Shown one piece after another: positions 63,252 through 64,000 of a stretch of 64,000 nt of DNA. Position numbers and translations under genes: made by a program. Origin of the DNA: Pseudomonas sp. HS6 (lineage in GTDB: Bacteria; Pseudomonadota; Gammaproteobacteria; Pseudomonadales; Pseudomonadaceae); assembly GCF_023375815.1 (NCBI RefSeq), contig NZ_CP067412.1, positions 3,596,001 through 3,660,000 of the forward strand. The letters run 5' to 3'. The number at the start of each line of letters is the position of its first letter. Within the stretch, counting starts at the first letter, position 1. A model generated the notes under the pieces. The model did not search any database. It was not told the origin of the DNA and was given only the letters and a program-made list of their open reading frames with translations.

Positions 63252-64000
<749 letters not shown>

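Overview
The window reads as a chromosomal segment of a fluorescent-group Pseudomonas. The evidence is high-GC coding throughout, the linked order pilMNOPQ-aroK-aroB-damX-gltB-gltD-hemE, divergent putP/putA with a 1317-residue PutA, REP doublets of the Pseudomonas type, and a VgrG/DUF4123 pair. No rRNA, tRNA, CRISPR array, prophage or intact insertion sequence was seen.

Layout. Bases 1-1260: a short accessory stretch with a small orphan protein, a small DUF6124/DUF3077-like protein on the minus strand with a long structured leader, and a possible gene remnant. 1260-3972: type VI secretion spike vgrG with an overlapping DUF4123 adaptor but no effector gene after it. 4135-10221: proline use (putP, putA) with a divergent control region carrying seven GTTGCA boxes. 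10366-25987: mostly housekeeping and stress genes: an acyl-CoA dehydrogenase, two chemoreceptors flanking zapA and a ZapB-like coiled coil, NhaP2, MscK, SelO, a higBA toxin-antitoxin pair, TrxC and a ParA-type ATPase. Two copies of a GC-rich dyad repeat lie in this part.

26358-44910 is the accessory centrepiece: a plus-strand run of 21 genes, mostly with overlapping stop and start codons, that looks like an aryl-polyene (APE) biosynthetic operon. It encodes an aromatic amino-acid ammonia-lyase (starter), an AMP-ligase fused to a hotdog dehydratase, two acyl carrier proteins, two complete ketosynthases and a chain-length-factor-like partner, a ketoreductase, a second dehydratase, two acyltransferases, a glycosyltransferase, a methyltransferase, a thioesterase, a LolA-like carrier, an MMPL exporter, a lipoprotein, a cation/proton antiporter-like protein and a flavoenzyme with halogenase-type sequence marks. 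A small secreted protein closes the operon before a strong terminator. A paralogue of that protein follows about 800 bases on, with an orphan PemK/MazF-like toxin gene between them.

46154-64000: a LysR regulator divergent from an MFS transporter, then minus-strand core genes: hemE, gltD, gltB, damX-like, aroB, aroK and pilQ-P-O-N-M, with pilM running off the right edge.

The observations I rate highest are an alternative base-pairing arrangement in the leader at 941-1170 that could mask a Shine-Dalgarno sequence, the halogenase-like enzyme inside the polyene operon, and a REP doublet lodged in the 5' end of the DUF3261 lipoprotein gene of the same operon. All functional calls rest on sequence reading and recalled family knowledge; no searches were run.
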